DNA from: Lentisphaeria bacterium
GTDB taxonomy: Bacteria; Verrucomicrobiota; Lentisphaeria; Victivallales; UBA1829
Assembly (NCBI GenBank): GCA_017623265.1
Contig: JAGAPM010000253.1
Location: 1-6,072, forward strand
DNA length: 6,072 bases
Reading direction: 5' to 3'
The position numbers were made by a program, and so were the translations under genes. A model generated the notes under the pieces. The model had not been told where the DNA came from and did no database searches. It worked only from the letters and a program-made list of their open reading frames with translations. How positions within the stretch are numbered: position 1 is the first letter of the stretch; the number at the start of each line of letters is the position of its first letter. Below are positions 5,618 to 6,072 of the stretch, in pieces.

Positions 5618-5892
5618 TGCCGTCCCTCCGGTGCGGTCTGTAGTTCCAGATCGGTGAGATACTGCATGGCTTCTTCCCGACATCTTCCGCACATTTCGGC
5701 AGTCGGCATCAGAGAGCCGCAGACCGCCGGGCGTTCCGGCTTTCCGAAGATCCGGCAACGCAGATTATCGTCCAGATGGATGCACGGCACTCCGGCAGGT
5801 TTCCCCTCCGGCATACCGGGGATCGGGGACGAAATGGAGGGTGCAATGCAGCACGCACCGCAGCCCGGACGGCATTCAATCTTTTCCGCCAT
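5614..5892 (-). CDS. small cysteine-rich YkgJ/UPF0153-type protein (zinc- or iron-chelating, YeiW-like)
   Basis: This 92-residue protein starts at the ATG at 5892, which overlaps the upstream stop as TGATG. A longer GTG-started form from 5970 would cover another gene's coding sequence and is not preferred. It has nine cysteines: the leading cluster C7-x3-C11-x2-C14-C15 in IECRPGCGACC, then C37, C46, C58, C68 and C71. This arrangement, with APSISSPIPGMPEGKPAG and IFGKPERPAVCGS after the first cluster, matches the PF03692 zinc/iron-chelating family, and the order of segments recalls E. coli YeiW. The metal and cellular role are not established for the family. No Shine-Dalgarno site precedes it, so translation probably depends on the upstream gene. 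Its own stop overlaps the TauE-like start (ATGA), so both products are probably made in proportion. Confidence 0.85.
   Translation of the reverse strand: MAEKIECRPGCGACCIAPSISSPIPGMPEGKPAGVPCIHLDDNLRCRIFGKPERPAVCGSLMPTAEMCGRCREEAMQYLTDLELQTAPEGRQ
5624..5629 (-). promoter_or_regulatory. strong ribosome-binding site of the TauE-like gene
   Basis: Minus-strand GGAGGG is the best Shine-Dalgarno match in the window, about seven bases before the ATG at 5617. It lies inside the end of the YkgJ-type gene. Confidence 0.75.
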
Positions 5893-6072
5893 CAAAGGTC
5901 GACCCGGTTCTGAAACTGGTAGGGCAGACCTTCCCGGAGCAGGTGGGAGCAGTCCGAGAAATTGATGCACTTGGGGGAGGTCAGGCCGCTTTCGTAGTTC
6001 CGGAACTCAAACACGGAAACGCCGGAGTGGTTGATGTCAAACGAACTCCAGTAGATGTGGGGCGGGATCCCC
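5892..6072 (-). CDS. C-terminal 59 residues of an unrecognised protein, 5' end outside window
   Basis: A stop-free minus-strand frame enters from the right edge (first whole codon at 6071) and ends at TGA 5894-5892, overlapping the next gene's ATG as TGATG. The visible peptide begins GIPPHIYWSSFDINHSG and ends YQFQNRVDL. Codon choice (ATC, TAC, GAC, CTG, AAC favoured) matches the neighbouring genes, and the stop/start overlap is typical of a real operon gene. It has no start codon in the window because the gene begins further right. I recognise no family. It is rich in aromatic residues, contains two cysteines (in KCINFSDCSH), and shows no membrane segment. Confidence 0.7.
   Translation of the reverse strand, partial: GIPPHIYWSSFDINHSGVSVFEFRNYESGLTSPKCINFSDCSHLLREGLPYQFQNRVDL

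Noticed and set aside
5893..5970. N-terminal extension of the YkgJ-type protein to a GTG at 5970
   Set aside because: It lies in the wrong frame over well-supported coding sequence of the upstream gene. Family similarity begins at the ATG at 5892.

Overview
The window is a compact, moderately GC-rich bacterial segment. It holds seven protein genes, two of them cut by the window edges, and almost no intergenic DNA. I see no rRNA, tRNA, CRISPR array, insertion sequence or phage gene. The mix of a PF12831-type FAD-dependent oxidoreductase, a cupin-type AraC regulator and an orphan sugar-kinase cluster would suit a carbohydrate-degrading bacterium of the Lentisphaerota/Planctomycetota (PVC) kind. 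That placement is inferred from general gene content and is weak.

Left part (1-2604): the C-terminal part of an FAD-dependent oxidoreductase runs rightward off the left edge and ends at 1244. An AraC-family regulator runs leftward toward it and ends at 1245, so the two stop codons touch. The regulator is divergent from a 124-residue four-helix membrane protein of the SMR/DMT type (2230-2604). The 100-bp gap between them is the only clear regulatory region. It carries overlapping back-to-back -10 elements, a 13-bp direct repeat with 20-bp periodicity, and a possible seven-codon upstream ORF coupled to the regulator.

Right part (2568-6072): five genes run leftward. In transcription order they are the end of an unrecognised protein (6072-5892), a small cysteine-rich YkgJ/YeiW-type metal-binding protein (5892-5614), a TauE/SafE-type membrane transporter (5617-4850), a UPF0309-type SIS-domain sugar-phosphate protein (4779-4036) and an FGGY-family carbohydrate kinase (4016-2568). 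The first three are joined by TGATG and ATGA stop/start overlaps, so they are very probably co-translated. The SIS and kinase genes follow 70 bp later, possibly with their own weak promoter, and each has a GGAG ribosome-binding site that decides its start. The kinase gene overlaps the 3' end of the SMR-like gene tail-to-tail by 37 bp.

How they may work together: the kinase would phosphorylate a sugar or polyol, the SIS protein would bind or isomerise a phosphosugar, and the TauE-like carrier would move a small organic or sulfur anion. The substrate cannot be read from sequence. The AraC protein probably controls its divergent neighbour and itself through the direct repeat.

The most unusual points are the layout of the AraC/SMR intergenic region, the loss of key residues in the SMR-like protein (Glu to Gln, Trp to Gly), and the degraded glycine-rich C-terminal motif of the FGGY kinase. 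I did not find a clearly new multi-gene system such as a defence island.
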